From: Streptomyces parvulus
Lineage (GTDB): Bacteria > Actinomycetota > Actinomycetes > Streptomycetales > Streptomycetaceae
Length of the DNA stretch: 64,000 nt
Direction of reading: 5' to 3'
Assembly (NCBI RefSeq): GCF_014648855.1
Contig: NZ_BMRX01000014.1
Coordinates: 176,001-240,000 of the forward strand
Shown: positions 23,129 to 31,689 of the stretch, piece after piece
Layout: the number at the start of each line of letters is the position of its first letter
Position numbering within the stretch: the first letter of the stretch is position 1
Translations under genes and position numbers: made by a program
The notes under the pieces: model-generated
Database searches by the model: none
The model's input: only the letters and a program-made list of their open reading frames with translations
Told to the model about the DNA's origin: nothing

Positions 23129-25012
23129 ATGACACCGCTCGACGGCCTCCTGGCCGACTCCCGCCCGTTCGCCCTGCTCCGCCGCCGCACCCCGGGCCAC
23201 GATCACGACACCGTGGAACTGCTGCGCGGCCCGGTGACCGAGCACGGCAGACTCGCCGACCTGCCCGACGAGGGACTGGCGCTCGTCCCGTTCCGGCAGA
23301 TCCGCGAGCGCGGCTTCGACGTCCGCGACGACGGCACGCCGCTCCTCGTGCTGACCCCCGAGGAGCGGTACGACATCCCGCTCGCCGAGGCCCTGGACCG
23401 GCTCCCCGCACACGAGGTCCGCGTCGAGGGCGGTGGTTTCGACGTCGGCGACGAGGAGTACGCGGAGATCGTCGGGCGGGTGCTGGAGGAGGAGATCGGG
23501 GCCGGCGAGGGCGCCAACTTCGTGATCCGGCGGACGTACGGGGGCCGCGTCGAGGGGTTCGGGCGGGCCGACGCGCTGGCGTTGTTCCGGCGGCTGCTGG
23601 AGGGTGAGCGGGGCGCGTACTGGACGTTCGTCGTGCACACCGGGGACCGGACGCTGGTCGGGGCCAGCCCCGAGGTGCACGTGCGGATGTCCGGCGGCAC
23701 GGTCGTCATGAACCCGATCAGCGGGACGTACCGCTACCCCGCCGAGGGCCCGACCCCCGAGCACCTGCTCCACTTCCTCGCCGACGGCAAGGAGATCGAG
23801 GAGCTGTCGATGGTCGTCGACGAGGAGCTGAAGATGATGTGCACCGTCGGCGACCGGGGCGGTGTGGTCGTCGGACCGCGGCTGAAGGAGATGGCACACC
23901 TCGCGCACACCGAGTACGAACTGCGCGGCCGGTCCTCGCTGGACGTGCGGGAGGTGCTGAAGGAGACGATGTTCGCGGCGACGGTCACCGGCTCTCCGGT
24001 GCAGAACGCGTGCCGGGTCATCGAGCGCCACGAGGCCGGCGGGCGCGGCTACTACGCGGGCGCGCTGGCGCTGCTGGGCCGCGATGCCGCCGGCGCCCAG
24101 ACCCTGGACTCCCCCATCCTGATCCGGACCGCCGACATCGACGCCGGCGGGCGGCTGCGGGTGCCGGTCGGCGCCACGCTGGTGCGCGGCTCGGACCCGG
24201 CGGGCGAGGTCGCGGAGACCCACGCCAAGGCGGCCGGGGTGCTGGCGGCACTGGGCGTGCGCCCGTCCCGGCCTCGCGCCGAGGCGGACCGGCCGAAGCT
24301 GGCCGGCGACCCCCGGGTGCGGGCGGCGCTGGACGGGCGGCGCGCCTCGCTGGCCCCGTTCTGGCTGCGGATGCAGGAGCCCTCCGACGCGCTCACCGGG
24401 CACGCCCTGGTCGTCGACGGCGAGGACACCTTCACCGCGATGCTCGCGCACCTGCTGCGGTCCTCGGGGCTCTCGGTGAGCGTGCGGCGCTACGACGAGC
24501 CGGGGCTGCGCGAGACGGTGCTCGGGCACGAGGGCCCCGTGGTCCTGGGGCCCGGTCCCGGCGACCCCTCGGACCCCGCCGATCCGAAGATGCGGTTCCT
24601 GCGCGCCCTGGCCGCCGACCTGATCCGGGAGCACCGGCATGGGGTCCTCGGCGTCTGCCTCGGGCACGAGCTGATCGCGGCGGAGCTGGGTCTGGACATC
24701 GTCCGCAAGGAGGTGCCGTACCAGGGGGCGCAGACGGGGATCGACCTGTTCGGGCGGCGCGAGACGGTCGGCTTCTACAACAGCTTCACCGCGCGCTGCG
24801 ACGACGGGAGCGCCGCCGAGCTGGCCGCGCACGGCATCGAGGTGAGCCGCTCGGCGGGCGGCGAGGTGCACGCGCTGCGCGGGCCGGGCTTCGCCGGGGT
24901 CCAGTTCCACCCCGAGTCGGTGCTGACCCTGAACGGCGCCGCGATCGTGCGGGAGCTGACCGGTCAGCTGCGCGGCACCAGCACGTTCTCCGAGCGGCGG
25001 CCCTCCCGGTAG
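23129..25012 (+). CDS. trpE: Anthranilate synthase, fused TrpE-TrpG type
   Basis: A 627-residue fusion. The N-terminal chorismate-binding domain (to about 420) has ANFVIRRTYGGRV, NPISGTYRYPAEG, KEIEELSMVVDEELKMM and TVTGSPVQNACRVIERHE, with the GALALLGRD segment. The C-terminal class I glutamine amidotransferase domain has GPGPGDPSDP, the nucleophile Cys in GVCLGHELIAAELG and the catalytic His-Glu in VQFHPESVLTLNG. It turns chorismate plus glutamine into anthranilate. ATG 23129 follows AGAAGGAC. The trpL attenuator indicates use in tryptophan supply. Its 3' end overlaps the convergent dehydrogenase gene by 49 nt. Confidence 0.95.
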   Translation: MTPLDGLLADSRPFALLRRRTPGHDHDTVELLRGPVTEHGRLADLPDEGLALVPFRQIRERGFDVRDDGTPLLVLTPEERYDIPLAEALDRLPAHEVRVEGGGFDVGDEEYAEIVGRVLEEEIGAGEGANFVIRRTYGGRVEGFGRADALALFRRLLEGERGAYWTFVVHTGDRTLVGASPEVHVRMSGGTVVMNPISGTYRYPAEGPTPEHLLHFLADGKEIEELSMVVDEELKMMCTVGDRGGVVVGPRLKEMAHLAHTEYELRGRSSLDVREVLKETMFAATVTGSPVQNACRVIERHEAGGRGYYAGALALLGRDAAGAQTLDSPILIRTADIDAGGRLRVPVGATLVRGSDPAGEVAETHAKAAGVLAALGVRPSRPRAEADRPKLAGDPRVRAALDGRRASLAPFWLRMQEPSDALTGHALVVDGEDTFTAMLAHLLRSSGLSVSVRRYDEPGLRETVLGHEGPVVLGPGPGDPSDPADPKMRFLRALAADLIREHRHGVLGVCLGHELIAAELGLDIVRKEVPYQGAQTGIDLFGRRETVGFYNSFTARCDDGSAAELAAHGIEVSRSAGGEVHALRGPGFAGVQFHPESVLTLNGAAIVRELTGQLRGTSTFSERRPSR

Positions 25013-25959
25013 TCGAGGACGTTGCGTGCCGTCGCCTCGACGATCTGGCCGACGGCGTCCTCGGTGTAGTACGCCTGGTGCGAGGTGACCAGGACGTTCG
25101 GGAAGGTGACGAGGCGGGCCAGGGTGTCGTCCTCGACGGGCTCCAGCGACTTGTCGAGGAAGAACAGGCCCGCCTCGGCCTCGTAGACGTCCAGGCCGAC
25201 GCCCGCGAAGCGGCCGGCGCGCAGCTCGCCCACGAGGGCCGCGGTGTCGATCAGGCCGCCGCGGCTGGAGTTCACGAGGATCGCGTCGTCGCGCATCGCC
25301 TTGAGGGCGGCGGCGTCGATCAGGTGCCGGGTCGCGGCCATCAGGGGGACGTGCAGGGTGATCAGGTCGGACCGGGCGAGCAGCTCGTCCTTCGGGACGT
25401 AGCGCATGCCGAGTTCCGCGCAGGCCGGGTTCTCGGCGACGTCCCAGCCGAGCAGGCGCATCCCGAAGCCGTGGGCGATCCGGGCGAAGGCCTCGCCGAT
25501 CTTGCCGGTGCCGAGGACGCCGGCGGTGCGGCCGTGCATGTCCCGCCCCATCAGCCCGTGCAGGCGGAAGTCGAAGTCCCGGGTGCGGGTGGAGGCGCGG
25601 ACGATCCGGCGGTTGACGGCCATGGCCAGGGCCCAGGCGAACTCGGCGACCGAGTACGGCGAGTAGTACGACACCCTCGCCACGGTCAGGCCCAGCCGCC
25701 CGGCGGCGTCCAGGTCGATGTTGTTGAAGCCGGTGGAGCGCTGGGCCACCATCCGGGTGCCGCCGGCCGCGAGGATCTCCAGGACCGCCCCGCCGAGGTC
25801 GGCGTTGACGGACGTGGAGATGATCTCGTGGCCGGCCGCGATGGGGGCGGTGTCCTCGTTGAGGAAGACGTCCAGGCAGCGGACCTCGTCCAGGTCGCGG
25901 AAGGCCCGCTCGATCAGGGGCTGCTCGTCGGCCTGGACGCCGAAGGCCAGGATCTCCAT
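24964..25959 (-). CDS. D-2-hydroxyacid dehydrogenase (D-lactate dehydrogenase type)
   Basis: A 331-residue NAD-dependent enzyme. Catalytic residues of the family are present: Arg in ILVNSSRGGLIDT, Glu in GLDVYEAEAGLFF and His in LVTSHQAYYTEDA. The NAD fold is GRTAGVLGTGKIGEAFARIA. RSTGFNNIDLDAA and the FFxDKSxE-like sequence are typical of fermentative D-lactate dehydrogenase (Ldh/DdhA group), which interconverts pyruvate and D-lactate. The gene is tail-to-tail with trpE, overlapping it by 49 nt. A TATATT -10 lies about 30 nt upstream of the ATG. Confidence 0.9.
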   Translation of the reverse strand: MEILAFGVQADEQPLIERAFRDLDEVRCLDVFLNEDTAPIAAGHEIISTSVNADLGGAVLEILAAGGTRMVAQRSTGFNNIDLDAAGRLGLTVARVSYYSPYSVAEFAWALAMAVNRRIVRASTRTRDFDFRLHGLMGRDMHGRTAGVLGTGKIGEAFARIAHGFGMRLLGWDVAENPACAELGMRYVPKDELLARSDLITLHVPLMAATRHLIDAAALKAMRDDAILVNSSRGGLIDTAALVGELRAGRFAGVGLDVYEAEAGLFFLDKSLEPVEDDTLARLVTFPNVLVTSHQAYYTEDAVGQIVEATARNVLDYREGRRSENVLVPRS

Positions 25960-26033
25960 GACCGCTCCCCTTCCGGTGGGCTCCGGGCCGAATATACGAC
26001 CCGGCGCCGTGAGCCGCCGGTCGGGCGGCCGGA

Positions 26034-26090
26034 CGCCGGGCGGTCGGGCGCCGGGCGGTCGGGCGCCGGGCGGTCGGGCGCCGGGCGGTC
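26034..26090. repeat. 15-bp tandem repeat, 3.8 copies
   Basis: The unit CGCCGGGCGGTCGGG is repeated perfectly at 26034, 26049 and 26064, with a partial fourth copy ending at the pfkA stop codon (26089-26091). It lies between pfkA and the D-LDH gene. The copies are identical, suggesting slippage. Confidence 0.9.
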
Positions 26091-27117
26091 AGCCGAAGAA
26101 GACGCCCACCTCCTCGTACAGCCTCGGGTCGACGGTCTTCAGCCGGACCGTGGCGTCGGCGATGGGGACGCGGACGATGTCCGTGCCGCGCAGGGCGACC
26201 ATCTTGCCGAAGTCGCCGTCGCGCACGCAGTCGATGGCGTGCAGGCCGAAGCGGGTGGCGAGCCAGCGGTCGAACGCGCTGGGCGTGCCCCCGCGCTGCA
26301 CATGGCCGAGCACGGTGGTGCGGGCCTCCTTGCCGGTGCGCTTCTCGATCTGCTTGGCCAGCCACTCGCCGACCCCGGACAGCCGGACGTGGCCGTAGGA
26401 GTCGAGCGACTCGTCCTTCAGCACCATGTCGCCGTCGCGCGGCATGGCGCCCTCGGCGACGACCACGATCGGAGCGTAGGACGCCCGGAACCGGGAGGTC
26501 ACCCAGGCGCACACCTGCTCGACGTCGAAGCGCTGCTCGGGGACGAGGATGACGTTGGCGCCGCCGGCCAGGCCCGAGTGCAGGGCGATCCAGCCGGCGT
26601 GCCGGCCCATGACCTCGACGACGAGGACGCGCATGTGGGACTCGGCGGTGGTGTGCAGCCGGTCGATGGCCTCCGTGGCGATGCCGACCGCGGTGTCGAA
26701 GCCGAAGGTGTAGTCGGTGGCGGACAGGTCGTTGTCGATGGTCTTGGGGACGCCGACGCAGGGCACGCCGTACTCGTCGGCGAGCCGGGTGGCGACACCG
26801 AGGGTGTCCTCGCCGCCGATCACGACGAGCGCCTCCACGTCGAGCTTCGCCAGGTTCTCCTTGATGCGCCGGATGCCGTGCTCCTGCTGGAGCGGATTGG
26901 TGCGCGAGGAACCGAGGATGGTGCCGCCGCGGGGCAGGATGCCGCGGACGGCCGGGATGTCGAGGCGGACGGTGTCGCCCTCCAGGGGGCCGCGCCAGCC
27001 GTCCCGGAAGCCGGTGAACTCGTAGCCGTACTCCTGTACTCCCTTGCGGACGATGGCCCTGATGACGGCGTTGAGCCCGGGGCAGTCGCCGCCTCCGGTC
27101 AGTACTCCGACCTTCAT
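26089..27117 (-). CDS. pfkA: 6-phosphofructokinase
   Basis: A 342-residue group III (mixed-substrate) phosphofructokinase, phosphorylating fructose 6-phosphate in glycolysis. Motifs: VGVLTGGGDCPGLNAVIRA, GILPRGGTILGSSR, VVIGGEDTLGVA, GVPKTIDNDLSATDYTFGFD, VVEVMGRHAGWIAL and LGHVQRGGTPSAFDR. At the two positions that usually decide the phosphoryl donor the residues are Asp (GGEDT) and Lys (PKTIDND), as in pyrophosphate-dependent enzymes, but actinobacterial ATP enzymes of this group are known to deviate, so the donor is open. S. coelicolor has several such paralogues. The upstream AAAGGGG provides the ribosome site. Confidence 0.93.
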   Translation of the reverse strand: MKVGVLTGGGDCPGLNAVIRAIVRKGVQEYGYEFTGFRDGWRGPLEGDTVRLDIPAVRGILPRGGTILGSSRTNPLQQEHGIRRIKENLAKLDVEALVVIGGEDTLGVATRLADEYGVPCVGVPKTIDNDLSATDYTFGFDTAVGIATEAIDRLHTTAESHMRVLVVEVMGRHAGWIALHSGLAGGANVILVPEQRFDVEQVCAWVTSRFRASYAPIVVVAEGAMPRDGDMVLKDESLDSYGHVRLSGVGEWLAKQIEKRTGKEARTTVLGHVQRGGTPSAFDRWLATRFGLHAIDCVRDGDFGKMVALRGTDIVRVPIADATVRLKTVDPRLYEEVGVFFG

Positions 27118-27169
27118 CGCACAACCCCTTTGGGAGGGTGAGTGGTTGGGGCCACTGTCCCGCGCGGGG

Positions 27170-27847
27170 TCAGGCGTCGTCCAGACCTCGTTCTATCGCG
27201 TACCGCACCAGCTCCACCCTGTTGTGCAGCTGGAGCTTGCCCAGGGTGTTCTGGACGTGGTTCTGCACGGTGCGGTGGGAGATCACCAGGCGTTCGGCGA
27301 TCTGCTTGTAGCTCAGGCCCTTGGCGACCAGGCGGAGCACCTCCGTCTCCCGGTCGGTCAGCCGCGGCGCCCCGGGTTCGTCCGCCCCCGCGGCGGGCGC
27401 GGGTTCGGAGGCGAGGCGGCGGTACTCGCCGAGGACGAGGCCGGCCAGTCCCGGCGTGAACACCGGGTCGCCGGCGGCCGTCCGGCGCACGGCGTCCTGC
27501 AACTCCTCGGTGGACGCCGACTTGAGCAGGTAGCCGGTCGCGCCGGACTTCACGGCCTCCAGCACGTCGGCGTGCTCCCCGCTCGCCGAGAGCACCAGGA
27601 CGCGCAGCTTCGGGTCCGCGCCGACGACCTCCTTGCAGACCTGGACGCCCGGCTTGCCCGGGAGGTTGAGGTCGAGGACGAGGACGTCGGGCGCGGCGGC
27701 CCGGGCGCGGCGCACCGCCTGCTCGCCGTCGCCCGCGGTGGCGACCACGTCGAAGCCGGACTCGGCCAGGTCGCGGGCGACCGCGTCGCGCCACATCGGG
27801 TGGTCGTCGACCACCATGACCCTGATCGGATCGCGTCGTTCACCCAT
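27170..27847 (-). CDS. macR: LuxR-type response regulator MacR
   Basis: A 225-residue NarL/FixJ regulator. The receiver has the acidic pair in VMVVDDHPMWRD, the phospho-Asp in VLVLDLNLPGKPG and Lys in GYLLKSAS. The C-terminal helix-turn-helix is LTDRETEVLRLVAKGLSYKQ through QNHVQNTLGKL (about residues 160-205). It overlaps the kinase gene by 8 nt. By neighbourhood (pfkA on one side, PlsC on the other) and the partner kinase type it corresponds to S. coelicolor MacR (SCO2120), reported to control morphogenesis and actinorhodin genes via a TGAGTAC-NN-GTACTCA palindrome. One perfect such site occurs in this window at 4784. Confidence 0.88.
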   Translation of the reverse strand: MGERRDPIRVMVVDDHPMWRDAVARDLAESGFDVVATAGDGEQAVRRARAAAPDVLVLDLNLPGKPGVQVCKEVVGADPKLRVLVLSASGEHADVLEAVKSGATGYLLKSASTEELQDAVRRTAAGDPVFTPGLAGLVLGEYRRLASEPAPAAGADEPGAPRLTDRETEVLRLVAKGLSYKQIAERLVISHRTVQNHVQNTLGKLQLHNRVELVRYAIERGLDDA

Positions 27848-29081
27848 GGTCCGCTGCCTTCCCCCGGGCGGCGGCGCCGCCGGATTCCTTCGGTGCCCTC
27901 AGTTCGACCTCGGTGCCCTGGCCGGGCACCGAGATCAGTTCGGCCGTGCCGCCGAGGTCGCGCAGCCGCCCCCGGATCGACAGGGCGACCCCGAGCCGTC
28001 CCTCGCCCTCGGCCTCGGCGAGCCGCCCGTCCGGGATGCCCGGCCCCTCGTCGCGGACGGTGACGATCACCTCGTCGGGCTCGTCCTCGACCAGGATCCA
28101 GGCGCGGGCCCGCTCGCCGACGTGCACGCGTACGTTGTCCAGCGCGGCCCCCACCGCCGCCGCCAGCTCCCGTGCCGCGGCCGGGGGCAGCGGGACCGGC
28201 GCGCCCGGCTCGGCGAGGTGGACGAGGGAGCCGGCGTAGGGGGCGAGCAGGGCCCGCAGGTCGACGGGGGCGTCCGGGTCCGCGCCCTCCGGTTCCTCCA
28301 CCGCCCGGACGACCGCGCCCTCGGCGGTGTCCTCGGAGACGCGGGAGACCGGCACCAGGCCGCCGGAGACCAGGGTGCGCAGCGCCACCTCCTGCTCACC
28401 GGCCAGCCGGCCCAGCTCGGCCGCCTCGCCGCCGATGACGGCGCCGCGCCGCTGCACCATGGCCAGCACCTGGAGGACGCTGTCGTGGATGTCCCGGGCC
28501 AGCCGTTCCCGTTCCCGGGTGGCCGCCTCGATCTCCAGGGCGCGGGCGAGGGTGCGTTCGGAGGCGCGGGCGACCTCGACGACGTAGCCGATGGCGATGG
28601 AGGCGACCCAGACGAGGATGACGTTGTGCACGGTGTCGCGGGCCGGGGTGCCGCGTTCGACCAGGTTGGCGACGGCGACCAGGGTGGAGGCGACGGCCGC
28701 CCAGCGCCAGCCGCCCTTGATCGCGAAGGCCAGGACGGAGCCGGCGGTCCATATCGACGGCAGGGTGGGGCCGCCGTCCATGACCCGCTCGGGGGCGTCG
28801 GCGAGGCGGGTGAGCAGGATGCCGGTGACGGCGATGGCGAGGTCGGCGGCGAGGAAGCGCTTGGTGCAGGCGGCGGCGCCCGCGACCTTGGGGAGGGTGG
28901 CCAGGGTCCAGACGAAGAGGACCGCGTAGTAGGCGACGGCGAGCCAGGGGCGGACGAAGCCGGAGTAGGCGGTGGCGAAGAAGCCGATCGCGTACAGCAT
29001 GGTCAGCACGCGGTAGCCGGCCAGGGCGCGCCACAGAGGCTGCTCGACCGACATCCGCATGACGCGTTCACGCCTGGCCAT
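27840..29081 (-). CDS. macS: Sensor histidine kinase MacS
   Basis: A 413-residue membrane kinase. Five or six hydrophobic segments fill the first 190 residues (for example VLTMLYAIGFFATAYSGF and VHNVILVWVASIAIGYVV). The HisKA_3 phosphoacceptor is RERLARDIHDSVLQVLAMVQ with the His, and the ATP-binding domain has AAVGAALDNVRVH, VRDEGPGIPDG and LGVALSIRGRL. The C-terminus is rich in Ala/Gly. It matches the MacS family of Actinobacteria, with no large extracellular sensor, so the signal is probably sensed in the membrane. The two genes form an operon with macR downstream. Confidence 0.88.
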   Translation of the reverse strand: MARRERVMRMSVEQPLWRALAGYRVLTMLYAIGFFATAYSGFVRPWLAVAYYAVLFVWTLATLPKVAGAAACTKRFLAADLAIAVTGILLTRLADAPERVMDGGPTLPSIWTAGSVLAFAIKGGWRWAAVASTLVAVANLVERGTPARDTVHNVILVWVASIAIGYVVEVARASERTLARALEIEAATRERERLARDIHDSVLQVLAMVQRRGAVIGGEAAELGRLAGEQEVALRTLVSGGLVPVSRVSEDTAEGAVVRAVEEPEGADPDAPVDLRALLAPYAGSLVHLAEPGAPVPLPPAAARELAAAVGAALDNVRVHVGERARAWILVEDEPDEVIVTVRDEGPGIPDGRLAEAEGEGRLGVALSIRGRLRDLGGTAELISVPGQGTEVELRAPKESGGAAARGKAADHG

Positions 29082-29112
29082 GCTCCCCCTCCCCCGGACG
29101 CCGGTCCCCCGG

Positions 29113-29928
29113 CTACGACCCCGTCGGGCCCTGCTGCGCCCTCTCGGGCGTCTCCGCCTTCTCCGCCTTCTCTGCCTTCTCTGCCTTCTCCGCCTGGGCG
29201 AGTGCGGCCTTCGCCGCCTTGCCCGCCTCCTTCTCGGCCTTGGCCGCGTCCGCGAGCTGCCGCTTCATCGCGGTCGCGTACACGTCGACGTACTCCTGGC
29301 CGGAGAGCTTCATGATCTCGTACATGACCTCGTCGGTCACCGCGCGGAGCACGAAGCGGTCGTGCTCCATGCCCTGGTACCGGGTGAAGTCCAGCGGGCG
29401 GCCGATGCGGATGCCCGGCCGCATCAGCTTGGGCATCACCTGGCCGGGCGGCTGGATCTTCTCGGTGTCGATCATCGCCACGGGGATCACGGGCGCGCCG
29501 GTGGCCAGCGCCACGCGCGCGAGGCCGCCGGGCTTGCCCCGGTAGAGGCGGCCGTCGGGCGAACGCGTGCCCTCGGGGTAGATGCCGAACAGCTCCCCGC
29601 GCTCCAGGACCTCTATGCCGCTCCTGATCGCCGCCTCGCCGGCGCCGCGCACGCCGGAGCGGTCCACCGGGAGCTGGCCCACGCCCTTGAAGAAGGCGGC
29701 GGTCAGCCGTCCCTTGACGCCGGGGGTGTTGAAGTACTCGGCCTTGGCGATGAAGGTCACCTTGCGGTCGAGGACGGCGGGCAGGAAGAACGAGTCGGAG
29801 AACGACAGGTGGTTGCTCGCCAGAATGGCGGGGCCGTCGGCCGGGATGTGCTCCAGGCCTTCCACCCAGGGCCGGAAGGCGAGCTTCAGCGAACCCCCGA
29901 CGGTGACCTTCATCGCGCCGTACAACAA
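29113..29928 (-). CDS. plsC: 1-acyl-sn-glycerol-3-phosphate acyltransferase
   Basis: A 271-residue phospholipid enzyme acylating lysophosphatidic acid at the membrane. The acyltransferase motifs are ILASNHLSFSDSFFLP (NHxxxxD) about residues 35-50, KAEYF, PVDRSG and FGIYPEGTRSPDG (EGTR). It lacks an N-terminal transmembrane anchor beyond a hydrophobic stretch. The start is TTG 29928, with GGGAGG 7 nt upstream; the ATG 15 nt inside has none. The last 45 residues are a charged helix of AEK triplets (QAEKAEKAEKAEKAE), encoded by a 9-nt DNA repeat. M. tuberculosis Rv2182c occupies the equivalent place in the conserved block. Confidence 0.9.
   Translation of the reverse strand: MLYGAMKVTVGGSLKLAFRPWVEGLEHIPADGPAILASNHLSFSDSFFLPAVLDRKVTFIAKAEYFNTPGVKGRLTAAFFKGVGQLPVDRSGVRGAGEAAIRSGIEVLERGELFGIYPEGTRSPDGRLYRGKPGGLARVALATGAPVIPVAMIDTEKIQPPGQVMPKLMRPGIRIGRPLDFTRYQGMEHDRFVLRAVTDEVMYEIMKLSGQEYVDVYATAMKRQLADAAKAEKEAGKAAKAALAQAEKAEKAEKAEKAETPERAQQGPTGS
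29152..29199. repeat. 9-nt repeat within the plsC tail
   Basis: Runs of CTCCGCCTT / CTCTGCCTT repeat about five times and encode the Ala-Glu-Lys triplets at the C-terminus of the acyltransferase. Copy number could vary between strains. Confidence 0.8.
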
Positions 29929-30061
29929 CCGATTGCCTCCCGTGTCTGTGGCTCAGACCCTATCCCGGGGCACCGTCAATGGCCCCGACGGCCCTGGTCG
30001 GTGTCAGTGCGGTCGCGTACGGTGAAGTACCCGCAAGTATCCGACGACAGGAGACCGAGAC

Positions 30062-30865
30062 GTGCCGGTCCTGCCCGGCGCCGAGCCGTTCCGCCACGAG
30101 GGCGGGGAGACCGGCGTCCTCCTCTGTCACGGCTTCACCGGTTCCCCGCAGTCGCTGCGCCCCTGGGCGCGGTATCTCGCCGCCCGCGGCCTGACCGTCT
30201 CGCTGCCCCTGCTGCCCGGCCACGGCACCCGCTGGCAGGACATGCAGGTCACCGGCTGGCAGGACTGGTACGCGGAGGTGGACCGCGAGCTGCGCGCCCT
30301 GCGCGAGCGCTGCGCGCGGGTCTTCGTGGCCGGCCTGTCCATGGGCGGCGCGCTGGCCCTGCGGCTCGCCGCCCGGCACGGTGACGCGGTCGCCGGCGTC
30401 ATGGTCGTCAACCCGGCCAACCGGATGCACGGCGTCGCCCAGCACGCCCTGCCGGTGCTGCGCCATCTCGTGCCGGCGACGAAGGGCATCGCCAGCGACA
30501 TCGCCAAGCCGCTCGGCTCGGAGCTGGGGTACGACAGGGTGCCGCTGCACGCCGCGCACTCGCTGCGGGCGTTCTTCCGGCTCGCGGACGGCGACCTGCC
30601 GCAGGTGACGCAGCCGCTGCTGCTGCTGCGCAGCCCGCAGGACCACGTGGTGCCGCCGGCCGACTCGGCGCGGATCCTCGGCCGGGTGTCGTCGACGGAC
30701 GTGACGGAGATCCTGCTGGAACAGAGCTACCACGTGGCGACGTTGGACCACGATGCGGACCGGATCTTCGCGGAGAGCGTCGCGTTCATCGGCCGGCTCG
30801 CGCCCGGTTCCGTCGTGGAGCCGGAGCCCGGTCTCGGCAAGGAAGGGACGGCCGCAGGTGGCTGA
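30062..30865 (+). CDS. Alpha/beta hydrolase, carboxylesterase/monoacylglycerol lipase type
   Basis: A 267-residue serine hydrolase. The nucleophile Ser is in VFVAGLSMGGALALRLAARH (GxSxG), the oxyanion region in GVLLCHGFTGSPQSLRPWA and the acid/His in LLLRSPQDHVVPPADS and SYHVATLDHDADRI. The fold and motifs match the Est30 (thermostable carboxylesterase) group, probably hydrolysing short acyl esters or monoglycerides in the cytosol. GTG 30062 is preceded by AGGAG with 8-nt spacing. It overlaps the next gene by 8 nt and is divergent from plsC, sharing a 133-nt promoter region with a TAGGGT -10 for plsC. Confidence 0.88.
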   Translation: MPVLPGAEPFRHEGGETGVLLCHGFTGSPQSLRPWARYLAARGLTVSLPLLPGHGTRWQDMQVTGWQDWYAEVDRELRALRERCARVFVAGLSMGGALALRLAARHGDAVAGVMVVNPANRMHGVAQHALPVLRHLVPATKGIASDIAKPLGSELGYDRVPLHAAHSLRAFFRLADGDLPQVTQPLLLLRSPQDHVVPPADSARILGRVSSTDVTEILLEQSYHVATLDHDADRIFAESVAFIGRLAPGSVVEPEPGLGKEGTAAGG

Positions 30866-31472
30866 GCACGACTCCGACCGCGAGGACCGCGAGGAGCGGG
30901 AGCGGGAGCACCCCGAGGGGCGGGAGCGCGCGGCGGACCGCGGGTCCGGCGAGCAGGGCGGCGTGCCCTTCGACGAGGACGCCGCCTGGGCGGCGATCGT
31001 CGCCGGGTACGGGGACGAGCCGCCGGACCCGCCGGGCGCGAAGCCGTTCAAGTCGATCGAGGACCTGGCGCTCCTGGAGCCCGAGACGAACGACGAGAAG
31101 CCCGCGCCGGAGCAGCCGGCCTCGGCCCGGCCGCTGGGCGGCTCGGTTGCCTTCGCGCCCGGCGTGGGCCCCCGCGACCACACGCCGGCCGAGCCGTCCG
31201 ACGACGACCTCGACGAGGACGACGAGGGCCACTTCGTGCCGCCCGAGCCGCCACCGCTGCCCGACGCGGACCCCACCGCCAAGTTCGCCTGGCTGGGCGT
31301 GCTCGGCGGGCCGGTGCTGCTCCTGCTGGCGGTCGTGCTCGGCTGGGACATGACCTGGTGGCTGACCACGCTGAGCATCGGCGGGTTCCTCGGCGGCTTC
31401 GCCACGCTGGTCGTGCGGATGCGCACGGGCGACGAGGACGACGACGACCCGGGCCGGGGCGCGGTGGTCTAG
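30858..31472 (+). CDS. Acidic protein with C-terminal membrane helices
   Basis: A 204-residue protein. The first 140 residues are very acidic and disordered (for example DREDREEREREHPEGRERAA and DDDLDEDDEGHFVPPEPPPL), followed by two hydrophobic segments (FAWLGVLGGPVLLLLAVVLG and WWLTTLSIGGFLGGFATLVV) and an acidic tail. No enzymatic motif is visible. It starts at GTG 30858 inside the hydrolase gene, so it is translationally coupled to it. Homologues occur in many Streptomyces as hypothetical proteins. Its TAG stop is within the first bases of an inserted palindromic element. Confidence 0.8.
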   Translation: MAEHDSDREDREEREREHPEGRERAADRGSGEQGGVPFDEDAAWAAIVAGYGDEPPDPPGAKPFKSIEDLALLEPETNDEKPAPEQPASARPLGGSVAFAPGVGPRDHTPAEPSDDDLDEDDEGHFVPPEPPPLPDADPTAKFAWLGVLGGPVLLLLAVVLGWDMTWWLTTLSIGGFLGGFATLVVRMRTGDEDDDDPGRGAVV

Positions 31473-31674
31473 GGCCTGTCTGACAATTCCCGTCGTCGCC
31501 CGGAGGGCGGCCTCGCGGCGTCAGGTGCGTGCTCTCGGTGTGCCGGGCGTAGAGCCTCGTACTGGATGTACTTGGCTCTGCGCCCGGTGCGGCGAGAGTG
31601 CGTGCATGGCGTCGCGAGGCTGGGGGCACCTCCCGGCCGGAGGCTGGGGGAGGGAATTGTCAGACAGGCCCTAG
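31469..31674. mobile_element. 206-bp palindromic MITE-like element
   Basis: Perfect 23-bp inverted repeats bound the element: the left begins CTAGGGCCTGTCTGACAATT (31469-31488, then CCC to 31491) and the right is its exact complement at 31652-31674. The interior is also an imperfect palindrome (CCTCGCGGCGTCAGG near 31510 pairs with GGCGTCGCGAGG near 31610), so one strand could fold into a long hairpin. The outermost CTAG may be a target duplication of the kind made by IS5-group transposases. There is no transposase gene. Its insertion supplies or replaces the stop codon of the upstream gene. Confidence 0.75.
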
Positions 31675-31689
31675 TACCGCGCCGCCCGA

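Noticed and set aside
23003..27124. A 1373-codon open frame on the minus strand
   Set aside because: It is a GC-bias shadow crossing trpE, D-LDH and pfkA; its translation is low-complexity Arg/Gly/Pro with no domain, while the real genes in other frames have full motifs.
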